A stretch of DNA of 64,000 nucleotides from Delphinapterus leucas (taxonomy: Eukaryota; Chordata; Mammalia; Artiodactyla; Monodontidae). This document shows, one piece after another, positions 54,318 through 64,000 of this stretch. Location: contig NW_022097999.1 of NCBI RefSeq assembly GCF_002288925.2, forward strand, positions 16,669,938 to 16,733,937, written 5' to 3'. The translations under genes and the position numbers were made by a program. Within the stretch, counting starts at the first letter, position 1; the number at the start of each line of letters is the position of its first letter. The notes beneath the pieces are model-generated. The model was not told where the DNA came from and did no database searches. It was given only the letters and a program-made list of their open reading frames with translations.

Positions 54318-54547
54318 GGGGGAGGGAGGGATAAATTAAGAGTTTGGGATTAATAGATACACACTACTATATATAAAAGAGATAAATAGCAAGGTCCTAC
54401 TGTATAGCATAGGGAACTATATTCAATACCTTGTAATAACCTATAATGGAAAAGAATATGAAGAAGAATATATATATATGTATAACTGAATCACTTTGCT
54501 GTACAACCAAAACTAACACAACATTGTAAATCAACTATACTTCAATT
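54318..54547 (+). repeat. L1 3' end inserted in an older L1M fragment (copy 1)
   Basis: 'CACTACTATATATAAAAGAG', 'GGTCCTACTGTATAGCATAG', 'CTGAATCACTTTGCTGTACA' and 'ACATTGTAAATCAACTATAC'. The 15-bp target-site duplication AAAAAATTATTATGA is exact at 54303-54317 and 54548-54562, so this is a 230-bp 5'-truncated insertion. Confidence 0.92.
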
Positions 54548-54562
54548 AAAAAATTATTATGA

Positions 54563-54790
54563 TAAGAACATCTAACATGGGATCTATTCTTTTAGCAAAC
54601 TTTAAGTCTACAATCCATTCTTGTTGACTATAGGTACAATGTTGTACAGCAGGTCTCTAGAACTTATTCATCTTAGCTGAAATTTTATGCCTGTTGATTA
54701 ATAGTTCCCTATTCCCCCCTCCCCCTCAACTCCTGGTGATCATCATTCCAGCATTTGATTTTAGCATATAAATGTTTTCTAATGCAATGG
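54563..54790 (+). repeat. L1M-type LINE 3' fragment (copy 1)
   Basis: 'TAACATGGGATCTATTCTTT', 'GACTATAGGTACAATGTTGT', 'CAGGTCTCTAGAACTTATTC' and 'CTCAACTCCTGGTGATCATC' follow the old L1M 3' region that received the younger L1. Confidence 0.75.
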
Positions 54791-55674
54791 GTCTCTCCTT
54801 CGTGTAAATACAGAGAAGAGGGCTGAGCCTGAATCTGGAATACCTATGGGAAACAGATGGCTCAAAGTTATAATGAAGTCATATTAAATAATAAGGAAAT
54901 CTTTAAAAAACACACATAAAAGGATTTATTAATTATGATTTAAAAACTTGAAAGTTGACCTAAATAATATTAATTTATATACAACTCTGCAAAATATTAA
55001 GTGCTTTTAATTTTGGACTTAATTTCAAAACAGTGACAGCTTTGTTGAAAATAATAATCTTAGATTAAATGTTTTTTATGTTTCTAATAGACCCTCGTCT
55101 CAACAGTCCATAAGATGGAATACACAGACCTCTTTTATTTATGGGTTCTTCTGTTTGGGCTGTCTGTGGAACCTCCAGAATTTTAGGTCTGGATAGGTGG
55201 CTTTGGCTTGAGAGGTTGAAAGGAAGACACAAGAAAGTAGAGGAAAGAAATAAAAATGCAACCTGAAACGAGCAAGGGGACACATTCATAGTCACACATA
55301 CAAACATAGAGGAAGTAGTGGGGAGATACAATAATTAATACATTCATCACTGAAGAAAGCAATGTTAAAATACATTCATTGGGATCCACACTTGATGGGG
55401 GACAATTCAATTATAATGGATCATATCTATTGAAGATAGTCATATCTTTTCCCTGATTTACAAAAAATGTGATTTTTAAGCAGTCCTATACAATGTTGGA
55501 AAAAATCTCACAACAAAAGATGTGAGCTGGGCTTTTCAGTTCTCTTCTCTCTATTTTTCAAATTCTTTTTCACATTACTTTCCCCAGGTTTCCAGATTCT
55601 TAATCTGCCTGGTCTTCTCCACTAAAAAAAATTATACAGAATATATCATTCATTAATTTATTATTGGTTGATGA

Positions 55675-56030
55675 TTAATTTATGCATGCAACAAATACTT
55701 ATTGAATGCTTACTATGTGCTAGGCACAGTTCCAGCTCTGAGAATATGAGTATAACCAAAATATATAAAGATTTTTGCCTTCATGGAATTTACATTCAAG
55801 TTGGAAGTGGGGAGAAGGAGTTAGAAAAATAATTAAATAAAAAAAAAAACGGTGCACATGTGTCAGATGTTGGTAAGTGCTATGGAAAAATATAAAGCAA
55901 GAAGTGGGCTGTGGTAGAGTTGAATTTTAAATAGGGTCATCAGGGACAGTATCACTGACATTTGAGCAAAGATCAGGAGGTGAAGAAGAGAGCTGTGCAG
56001 ATATCTTGGGGAAGGTACTCTATTATCTTT
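55675..56030 (-). repeat. L2 LINE fragment (copy 1)
   Basis: 'CAACAAATACTTATTGAATG', 'CTTACTATGTGCTAGGCACA', 'GGTAAGTGCTATGGAAAAAT' and 'GACATTTGAGCAAAGATCAG' in reverse L2 order. Confidence 0.85.
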
Positions 56031-57720
56031 GCTTGAAAACTGGGGAGAAGGAGATCTTCAACTCATAGAAATAAAATGTAAATAATGGCATTTCAGATGT
56101 CAATTAGGAAGATGGTTTTGGTGCAAAGACCTTCTTGGAGTGCTGTGAATCATGCCATGCACATCACTGCCAGAACAGCTAGTGGGAAAGGCCAACCTAG
56201 GAGAGGGGTTTTGAGTAACTCTTCCAAAGGTGAAGGCTATACTACCTGGCAAGTTACAGCCAATGAATGGATCTGCAGTAAAAAGTTGAAGGCTCCCAGG
56301 AACATGGTAGGATGCCAGAAGACATTTAAACATCAAGAAGAGAGAAAAAAAAATCTACTTTATTTTACAGTCATCTTTCTAACTTTTAACTTGACTTCAG
56401 CAATGTCTCTTTAGACCTTTGAATCTGTGCGGGGTCTGGGCATTATCTGGTTCTCTGTAAGTCTAATAATGATCCTATGTTCCCATGATTCAAACTTAAA
56501 AATAAAGGTTAGAAGTGTAACTAAGGAGGTCTCTCTGGGTTGATAGAGGAAGTGAGGAGGAACCATGAGTGGCTTCTAATATTTCTTATATGATATCCTT
56601 ACTTCTGGATGTCCAGTCTTTTTTTCATAAACTCTGGGTAATTATGTCTCTGACACCAAGGTGAGGGCTGGCATATTTCTTTGAACTATGTAGTGCTTGT
56701 AACTCTTAAGCTCTATCTGTCAACACTCATTGTCTGAATGCCCCCACTTATTTCCCAGAGTGCCATGCCATTTCCTTAGTTCACTCTTTCTTCCTCTAAT
56801 CTCCGGGACAATTAAATGTCCCCAGTCAGGGGCACCATGTATGCCGTGCAGATTGTACCACACACAAGGAGACCTAACCAAGGGTCAAGTGGGAACTAAA
56901 CTTCACTCTCTGGTTTACTTGCCAAGCCATGTTCCCTGTCATCGAGCAGTGTCCATCTGGGGAAAGAGATGTCCTTTTCTAATTTAGCCGAAACAACTTA
57001 TGTCAGTCAAGCCATGTTCCCTTGTGGCTGCAATCACCCAAAAGGGGCGCCTTTTCGAATTCACACAATGGAAACTTAGGGGCTAACAGTGGCCCAATTT
57101 CAGTTTTCAAGGCATATCTTCAATGAAAACCTCTCTCCCTCTATCTTTCTACATGCACAAGCAGACATACCCAAAAGATCTTGTGCATTTGTGTGGTTAC
57201 AGGCACATTACGAAAAATGTCGATCATTAAGAAAAACTCATTTCGTTCCTCAAGTTTTGTTTCATCAAAGCTGTGGGCTGTAATTATACTGGAAACAAGC
57301 CAAGGTTGTTGTCCACCTAAAGCACTTCAGAATGAGTAACTATCAATGAAGTAAAAGCAGGCCTGGTTTACACTCCCATTTTAATGTTGTCCAAACCTTA
57401 GGATTATAGGGATGTAGAGAGCCTTGACAGGTTACTCCACCTCTAGGAAGTGCTCTACCTAAATCATTACAAACAGGGTGGATTACTTTGCACAGGGTCA
57501 GAAAAAAATGGCTTGGAGTCAGAAACAGCGGTTGAGTCTGAAAGCCAAGCTCTGAGTGGTAGACATGAGGCAGGTTTGTTACAGAAACAGCTGGATTTGC
57601 TCCCATGGCAGTGAAGTGGGCTGCCTTCCGCTTGTGTGAACTAGGAATTGTACTTAACTCATTGCTTTGCAGTTAAAAGCAGGGGCTTTGGAGCTGGATT
57701 TCTAAGATTCGCGTTTAAAT
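56031..57720. other. Non-coding part of duplicated unit (copy 1)
   Basis: About 1.7 kb with no recognised repeat or gene. Open frames at 56085-56414, 56730-56987 and 57343-57606 have no known similarity and recur unchanged in copy 2 because the DNA does. Confidence 0.6.
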
Positions 57721-57726
57721 TCTCTC

Positions 57727-57813
57727 TTTTTTTTTTTTTTTTTTTTTGCGGTACGCGGGCCTCTCACTGTTGTGGCCTCTCCCGTTGCGGAGCACAGGCT
57801 CCGGACGCGCAGG
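57727..57813 (-). repeat. CHR SINE truncated at the duplication junction
   Basis: Poly-T (T21), GCGGTACGCGGGCC and on to GACGCGCAGG, then an abrupt switch to GAATTGCTTAATATAT at 57814. It has the tail and 3' part of the element but no head. The complete version is at 61514-61732. Confidence 0.95.
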
Positions 57814-58010
57814 GAATTGCTTAATATATACCTGAGTGGAGATGTCCAGGGAGCAAGTGAATCTGTGAATTGTACTGCTAGTGGGAATTGCTTAATATAT
57901 ACCTGAGTGGAGATGTCCAGGGAGCAAGTGAATCTGTGAATTGTACTGCTAGTGGGAATTGCTTAATATATATCTGAGTGGAGATGTCCAGGGAGCAAGT
58001 GAATCTGTGA
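57814..58010. repeat. 71-bp local tandem repeat, copy-2 side
   Basis: Units start at 57814, 57885 and 57956. The third carries the same ATATCTG variant as in copy 1, so the array already existed with three units when the 3,787 bp were duplicated. Confidence 0.95.
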
Positions 58011-58104
58011 GCCTGGCACTCAGGAGGAAGATGAGATTTAGGGGTAAATAAATATTAGGGAATTAGCAGCATATAGATACCATCTTTTAAAAAAATTATT
58101 ATGA

Positions 58105-58334
58105 GGGGGAGGGAGGGATAAATTAAGAGTTTGGGATTAATAGATACACACTACTATATATAAAAGAGATAAATAGCAAGGTCCTACTGTATAGCATAGG
58201 GAACTATATTCAATACCTTGTAATAACCTATAATGGAAAAGAATATGAAGAAGAATATATATATATGTATAACTGAATCACTTTGCTGTACAACCAAAAC
58301 TAACACAACATTGTAAATCAACTATACTTCAATT
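58105..58334 (+). repeat. L1 3' end (copy 2)
   Basis: Same insertion as 54318-54547, with the same AAAAAATTATTATGA flanks. It is a duplicate, not an independent insertion. Confidence 0.92.
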
Positions 58335-58349
58335 AAAAAATTATTATGA

Positions 58350-58577
58350 TAAGAACATCTAACATGGGATCTATTCTTTTAGCAAACTTTAAGTCTACAA
58401 TCCATTCTTGTTGACTATAGGTACAATGTTGTACAGCAGGTCTCTAGAACTTATTCATCTTAGCTGAAATTTTATGCCTGTTGATTAATAGTTCCCTATT
58501 CCCCCCTCCCCCTCAACTCCTGGTGATCATCATTCCAGCATTTGATTTTAGCATATAAATGTTTTCTAATGCAATGG
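58350..58577 (+). repeat. L1M-type LINE 3' fragment (copy 2)
   Basis: Duplicate of 54563-54790. Confidence 0.75.
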
Positions 58578-59461
58578 GTCTCTCCTTCGTGTAAATACAG
58601 AGAAGAGGGCTGAGCCTGAATCTGGAATACCTATGGGAAACAGATGGCTCAAAGTTATAATGAAGTCATATTAAATAATAAGGAAATCTTTAAAAAACAC
58701 ACATAAAAGGATTTATTAATTATGATTTAAAAACTTGAAAGTTGACCTAAATAATATTAATTTATATACAACTCTGCAAAATATTAAGTGCTTTTAATTT
58801 TGGACTTAATTTCAAAACAGTGACAGCTTTGTTGAAAATAATAATCTTAGATTAAATGTTTTTTATGTTTCTAATAGACCCTCGTCTCAACAGTCCATAA
58901 GATGGAATACACAGACCTCTTTTATTTATGGGTTCTTCTGTTTGGGCTGTCTGTGGAACCTCCAGAATTTTAGGTCTGGATAGGTGGCTTTGGCTTGAGA
59001 GGTTGAAAGGAAGACACAAGAAAGTAGAGGAAAGAAATAAAAATGCAACCTGAAACGAGCAAGGGGACACATTCATAGTCACACATACAAACATAGAGGA
59101 AGTAGTGGGGAGATACAATAATTAATACATTCATCACTGAAGAAAGCAATGTTAAAATACATTCATTGGGATCCACACTTGATGGGGGACAATTCAATTA
59201 TAATGGATCATATCTATTGAAGATAGTCATATCTTTTCCCTGATTTACAAAAAATGTGATTTTTAAGCAGTCCTATACAATGTTGGAAAAAATCTCACAA
59301 CAAAAGATGTGAGCTGGGCTTTTCAGTTCTCTTCTCTCTATTTTTCAAATTCTTTTTCACATTACTTTCCCCAGGTTTCCAGATTCTTAATCTGCCTGGT
59401 CTTCTCCACTAAAAAAAATTATACAGAATATATCATTCATTAATTTATTATTGGTTGATGA

Positions 59462-59817
59462 TTAATTTATGCATGCAACAAATACTTATTGAATGCTTAC
59501 TATGTGCTAGGCACAGTTCCAGCTCTGAGAATATGAGTATAACCAAAATATATAAAGATTTTTGCCTTCATGGAATTTACATTCAAGTTGGAAGTGGGGA
59601 GAAGGAGTTAGAAAAATAATTAAATAAAAAAAAAAACGGTGCACATGTGTCAGATGTTGGTAAGTGCTATGGAAAAATATAAAGCAAGAAGTGGGCTGTG
59701 GTAGAGTTGAATTTTAAATAGGGTCATCAGGGACAGTATCACTGACATTTGAGCAAAGATCAGGAGGTGAAGAAGAGAGCTGTGCAGATATCTTGGGGAA
59801 GGTACTCTATTATCTTT
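59462..59817 (-). repeat. L2 LINE fragment (copy 2)
   Basis: Duplicate of 55675-56030. Confidence 0.85.
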
Positions 59818-61507
59818 GCTTGAAAACTGGGGAGAAGGAGATCTTCAACTCATAGAAATAAAATGTAAATAATGGCATTTCAGATGTCAATTAGGAAGAT
59901 GGTTTTGGTGCAAAGACCTTCTTGGAGTGCTGTGAATCATGCCATGCACATCACTGCCAGAACAGCTAGTGGGAAAGGCCAACCTAGGAGAGGGGTTTTG
60001 AGTAACTCTTCCAAAGGTGAAGGCTATACTACCTGGCAAGTTACAGCCAATGAATGGATCTGCAGTAAAAAGTTGAAGGCTCCCAGGAACATGGTAGGAT
60101 GCCAGAAGACATTTAAACATCAAGAAGAGAGAAAAAAAAATCTACTTTATTTTACAGTCATCTTTCTAACTTTTAACTTGACTTCAGCAATGTCTCTTTA
60201 GACCTTTGAATCTGTGCGGGGTCTGGGCATTATCTGGTTCTCTGTAAGTCTAATAATGATCCTATGTTCCCATGATTCAAACTTAAAAATAAAGGTTAGA
60301 AGTGTAACTAAGGAGGTCTCTCTGGGTTGATAGAGGAAGTGAGGAGGAACCATGAGTGGCTTCTAATATTTCTTATATGATATCCTTACTTCTGGATGTC
60401 CAGTCTTTTTTTCATAAACTCTGGGTAATTATGTCTCTGACACCAAGGTGAGGGCTGGCATATTTCTTTGAACTATGTAGTGCTTGTAACTCTTAAGCTC
60501 TATCTGTCAACACTCATTGTCTGAATGCCCCCACTTATTTCCCAGAGTGCCATGCCATTTCCTTAGTTCACTCTTTCTTCCTCTAATCTCCGGGACAATT
60601 AAATGTCCCCAGTCAGGGGCACCATGTATGCCGTGCAGATTGTACCACACACAAGGAGACCTAACCAAGGGTCAAGTGGGAACTAAACTTCACTCTCTGG
60701 TTTACTTGCCAAGCCATGTTCCCTGTCATCGAGCAGTGTCCATCTGGGGAAAGAGATGTCCTTTTCTAATTTAGCCGAAACAACTTATGTCAGTCAAGCC
60801 ATGTTCCCTTGTGGCTGCAATCACCCAAAAGGGGCGCCTTTTCGAATTCACACAATGGAAACTTAGGGGCTAACAGTGGCCCAATTTCAGTTTTCAAGGC
60901 ATATCTTCAATGAAAACCTCTCTCCCTCTATCTTTCTACATGCACAAGCAGACATACCCAAAAGATCTTGTGCATTTGTGTGGTTACAGGCACATTACGA
61001 AAAATGTCGATCATTAAGAAAAACTCATTTCGTTCCTCAAGTTTTGTTTCATCAAAGCTGTGGGCTGTAATTATACTGGAAACAAGCCAAGGTTGTTGTC
61101 CACCTAAAGCACTTCAGAATGAGTAACTATCAATGAAGTAAAAGCAGGCCTGGTTTACACTCCCATTTTAATGTTGTCCAAACCTTAGGATTATAGGGAT
61201 GTAGAGAGCCTTGACAGGTTACTCCACCTCTAGGAAGTGCTCTACCTAAATCATTACAAACAGGGTGGATTACTTTGCACAGGGTCAGAAAAAAATGGCT
61301 TGGAGTCAGAAACAGCGGTTGAGTCTGAAAGCCAAGCTCTGAGTGGTAGACATGAGGCAGGTTTGTTACAGAAACAGCTGGATTTGCTCCCATGGCAGTG
61401 AAGTGGGCTGCCTTCCGCTTGTGTGAACTAGGAATTGTACTTAACTCATTGCTTTGCAGTTAAAAGCAGGGGCTTTGGAGCTGGATTTCTAAGATTCGCG
61501 TTTAAAT
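59818..61507. other. Non-coding part of duplicated unit (copy 2)
   Basis: Duplicate of 56031-57720; no gene recognised. Confidence 0.6.
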
Positions 61508-61510
61508 TCT

Positions 61511-61732
61511 CTCTTTTTTTTTTTTTTTTTTTTTTCGGTACGCGGGCCTCTCACTGTTGTGGCCTCTCCCGTTGCGGAGCACAGGCTCCGGACGCGCAGG
61601 CTCAGCGGCCATGGCTCACGGGCCCAGCCGCTCCGTGGCATGCGGGATCCTCCCGGACCGGGGCACGAACCTGTGTCCCCTGCATCGGCAGGCGGACTCT
61701 CAACCACTGTGCCACCAGGGGCAGGGAAGCCC
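61511..61732 (-). repeat. Complete CHR-type SINE at the right end of the duplication
   Basis: Reverse orientation: T22, CGGTACGCGGGCC, through to GCCACCAGGGGCAGGGAAGCC, with a 5-bp internal duplication (GCAGG) near the head. Target-site duplication TAAATTCT at 61503-61510 and 61733-61740. The SINE spans the unit boundary at 61600, so it inserted before the duplication. Confidence 0.93.
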
Positions 61733-62244
61733 TAAATTCTACCTCTTACCTGCTGTATTAACTTAACCAATTCCCTTAACTGCTCTGTGATTCTGTTTTC
61801 TCATCACCATTGTTGACATCTTCTCCATCATCACCATAATCCTCACCCCCCTCCTCACCATCATCTAATTCTTGCCCCTCTTCCTTCAGCAGCTTTCTCC
61901 TACAGCTGGACACTAAGCTGCTTTTGTCTGTAGTTCTTTTCCTTTCTATATATCACTGTGCTTGCCAAGTTATTTCCAAGCACCAGATTGGGCTTTCCTC
62001 AGTGTCTGGGTTCCTCCTGAGTAGACATCCTGGAAATCACCTGGATACAGACTGTTTCAATTCAATTGAATCCAAAGTTAACAGATGGTGTTCCCTACAG
62101 GAGGAGAGAGTTAGGGGTTTAAGGTGTTCAGAAAAATAAATTGGATAAAAAGAAAATATTACTCCTAACAATCTTTGTGAACTTATTTGGATTCGATTTA
62201 AAGAAAATATATAGGCTTTATGCGCATCATAAAAATGAGAGCTA

Positions 62245-62400
62245 TCAGTTTTTTGAACAGATACTATGCACTAAGTACAAGCCTGGATTTTTAAAAATAC
62301 AGATATTTTAGCTATCTTGCTGGATAAATATTCTGATGAGGAAATATGAGGAAACTGTAATGCACAGTAATGAGAGACTTATAAAAGGCAGTGCTAGTTC
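62245..62400 (-). repeat. MIR SINE fragment
   Basis: 'GAACAGATACTATGCACTAA' and 'ATGAGGAAATATGAGGAAAC' TGTAATGC in reverse order. Confidence 0.55.
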
Positions 62401-63884
62401 ATGCTCTTTCTCTGACACAATTTTCTCCAATATATTAGTTTGATCTTTTTTTCTGACCTCTGGATGCCCTAAACATGTGTATGAAGCATAACTCAGTCAT
62501 AGATAATAAAGGCAGCTTTTTTCAGTTGACACATTTAATTATTTCTTACTATGAAAGTAATACATAATCAATATACGAAATTTTGAAACAACAGATTTGT
62601 GACTTGCCTAAGGTCAGGCTGGTCTAATAAGTGGCACAGTCAAGGCTTAACCTTCCCTGAGAATCTATGCTCTCAGCCACAGTTTTGTATGAAACCATTT
62701 CCCTATGTTGGTCTCCTTTGGCTGACTCACATACAGGGTCAAATTCATTGTTATTTAACATACTGGCACATCTCAGTCCAGGGCATTTGTTTGTTTTGCA
62801 CAGTTCCATCTGTCTTTGACATAGGTTAACAGTATGGAACTTCTCTTGGCCAAATAGGCAGCAAATAGTAGTAGTATTGGGGGATAGTAGTAACACCTTC
62901 ATGATAGCAAATGTAACTGGAGAAGCCGGTGAGGCAAATGGAATGATACATGATAAACTGTCTCCTTTCAGAGACTATCTAGTGATCTGAAAATGTAAGT
63001 TTAGCTTGATGGCAATGCTGTCATATTATATGCAAATTAGTAAATTTTTGGCATACTGTTTGGCCAGGGGAGGTCCAAGGTCACCACCTCCTTTACTTGT
63101 GTTTCCCCAAGCTCTATTTCTGCTGATGGGGGTGTTTGTTTGCTTTGTTGAGAATCATACTTTAAGATGATGCCTGCATAAATACATCATCACATTAGTT
63201 TCCTTGGTAAATATTGGTTTACTTCTCTTTTTAGTTTACAATTAAGTTCAGAGTAAGCCCTATAAAGTGATGGAGAAAATACGTTATCAGGGTCTCAGCC
63301 CCTTCATCCATCATATTAAGGGTTAGGTTAGATCATAACTGAAGACTTTTCCATCTCTCAGGTTTATTAAACTTTCCATTAGTCACAACAGTGGAAGAAA
63401 TTTCAGGACCTGGGATCACATTAACAATTTTTTTTTTCAGCAAGTTTGGGTGTATTCCAGGAAATGTTGCTAGTTCATTTCCTGCCAGATGAAGAGAGTG
63501 GAATTTGTGATTTTCATCAATTGATGAGTGTCAGGTAATATTCATGACAAACTGACTTCAGGAGGGAAGCTGACATTTAGTAAAAACATCAAAATGATAG
63601 GAGGTGAGGAACTGGACCCCATTTCTCATGTGTGAAGTGCAATAAAGTGAAATTAAGTTCTCTGCCACAAACATGTTCAGTGAAGTATAAAAAAATCTCC
63701 AGTTACAATTCTGGCTTATAAAAATAATATCGCACTCCTTTCCTTTACCCTCGGAGCCTGAATGGAATGTAGACAGAATAATGACTGTCCAATTAGGCGC
63801 CACAGCGATTTTGAGGAGGTGTGGTAGGAAATGCACAGGTGGTAGATGCAGAGAGACTTCCTTAGATTCTTGATTACCCCTCTT

Positions 63885-63975
63885 ACTGGTGTGTGAGCTT
63901 AATCATGTTATTTAATTTCTCTGAGCCTACATTTTCTCATCTATAAAATGAAAATAATAAAATGCTCCTCAGAGG
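63885..63975 (+). repeat. MIR SINE fragment
   Basis: 'GTGAGCTTAATCATGTTATT', 'TAATTTCTCTGAGCCTACAT' and 'CATCTATAAAATGAAAATAA' in plus order. Confidence 0.75.
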
Positions 63976-64000
63976 TTTTTTGAAAATATTAAATTTTAAC

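Larger units (their letters stand above)
54027..57813. repeat. Left copy of a 3,787-bp direct tandem duplication
   Basis: Every landmark in this unit recurs 3,787 bp downstream (for example 54169/57956, 56085/59872, 57343/61130). The unit starts at the first 71-bp repeat and ends inside a CHR SINE after GACGCGCAGG. It contains the 71-bp array, an L1 3' end, an L1M fragment, an L2 fragment, non-coding sequence and the first 87 bp of a reversed SINE. No gene lies in it. Confidence 0.97.
57814..61600. repeat. Right copy of the 3,787-bp direct tandem duplication
   Basis: Same order and spacing as 54027-57813. In all stretches I compared the two copies agree base for base, including an A11 run, apart from G at 57748 against T at 61535 at the edge of the poly-T. 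The copy ends in the middle of a SINE which here continues intact into CTCAGCGGCC, so the right flank is the original one. Confidence 0.97.
61741..64000. other. Intergenic, mostly unrecognised, with MIR scraps
   Basis: Apart from MIR pieces at about 62245-62400 and 63885-63975, I recognise no gene or repeat. Open frames at 62599-62902 and 63558-63836 have no known similarity. Confidence 0.5.

Noticed and set aside
55065..61393. Paired identical open frames in both duplicated copies (for example 56085-56414 and 59872-60201)
   Set aside because: Identity reflects recent DNA duplication, not selection. No domain, promoter or splice structure was seen.

Overview
This is mammalian nuclear DNA, and the repeats point to a cetacean. 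There are fifteen complete or near-complete copies, plus one truncated copy, of the tRNA-Glu-derived CHR-type SINE (head reads GGGCTTCCCTGGTGG; tRNA B-box-like GGTTCGAGCC; tail either A-rich or AAATAAAT). Several keep clean target-site duplications and intact CpGs, so they are young. L1 3' ends are of the type I associate with cetartiodactyls. I saw no Bov-B, Bov-tA or pig PRE1 elements. The deeper background is shared placental repeats: MIR, L2, MER5A, MER20, Tigger, MLT1/MaLR and L1M.

Only one protein-coding gene segment is recognisable. Coding exon 1 of API5 (apoptosis inhibitor 5) lies on the minus strand at 1507-1575, in a CpG-rich promoter, followed by a GTGAGT splice donor. Positions 1-1506 are the start of API5 intron 1, and the rest of the gene lies off the left edge. 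Everything from about 1.8 kb to 64 kb is upstream of API5. I found no second gene in it. The longer open frames are antisense readings of SINEs, fragments of transposons, or chance.

Layout: 1-1.8 kb, API5 intron 1, exon 1 and promoter with a tandem pair of CTCF-like motifs. 1.8-20 kb, intergenic DNA with SINEs, MIR/L2, hAT elements, MaLR LTRs, one probable ERV LTR split by two SINEs, a mariner hairpin nested in an MLT1 LTR, and two more CTCF-like motifs. 20.5-21.3 kb, an internally deleted Tigger element. 21.6-22.1 kb, one SINE cut by a 100-N gap whose two sides repeat the same 128 bp. 22-47 kb, repeat-rich desert. 47.97-48.39 kb, a 413-bp solo LTR with perfect 5-bp target duplication inside a MIR. 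49-50 kb, a Tigger1 remnant and a TA/TG microsatellite. 53.2-53.7 kb, a probable class I ERV LTR. 54.03-61.60 kb, a direct tandem duplication of 3,787 bp whose left breakpoint is, to the base, the start of a 71-bp local repeat array.

The most notable items are structural: the near-identical 3.8-kb duplication, the breakpoint it shares with the 71-bp repeat, the collapsed-overlap gap, the solo LTR carrying a kappaB-like site and TATA box, and the divergent CTCF-like motifs around the API5 promoter. I found no evidence of a new multi-gene system. Repeat family names come from memory of consensus sequences and were not checked by a database search.
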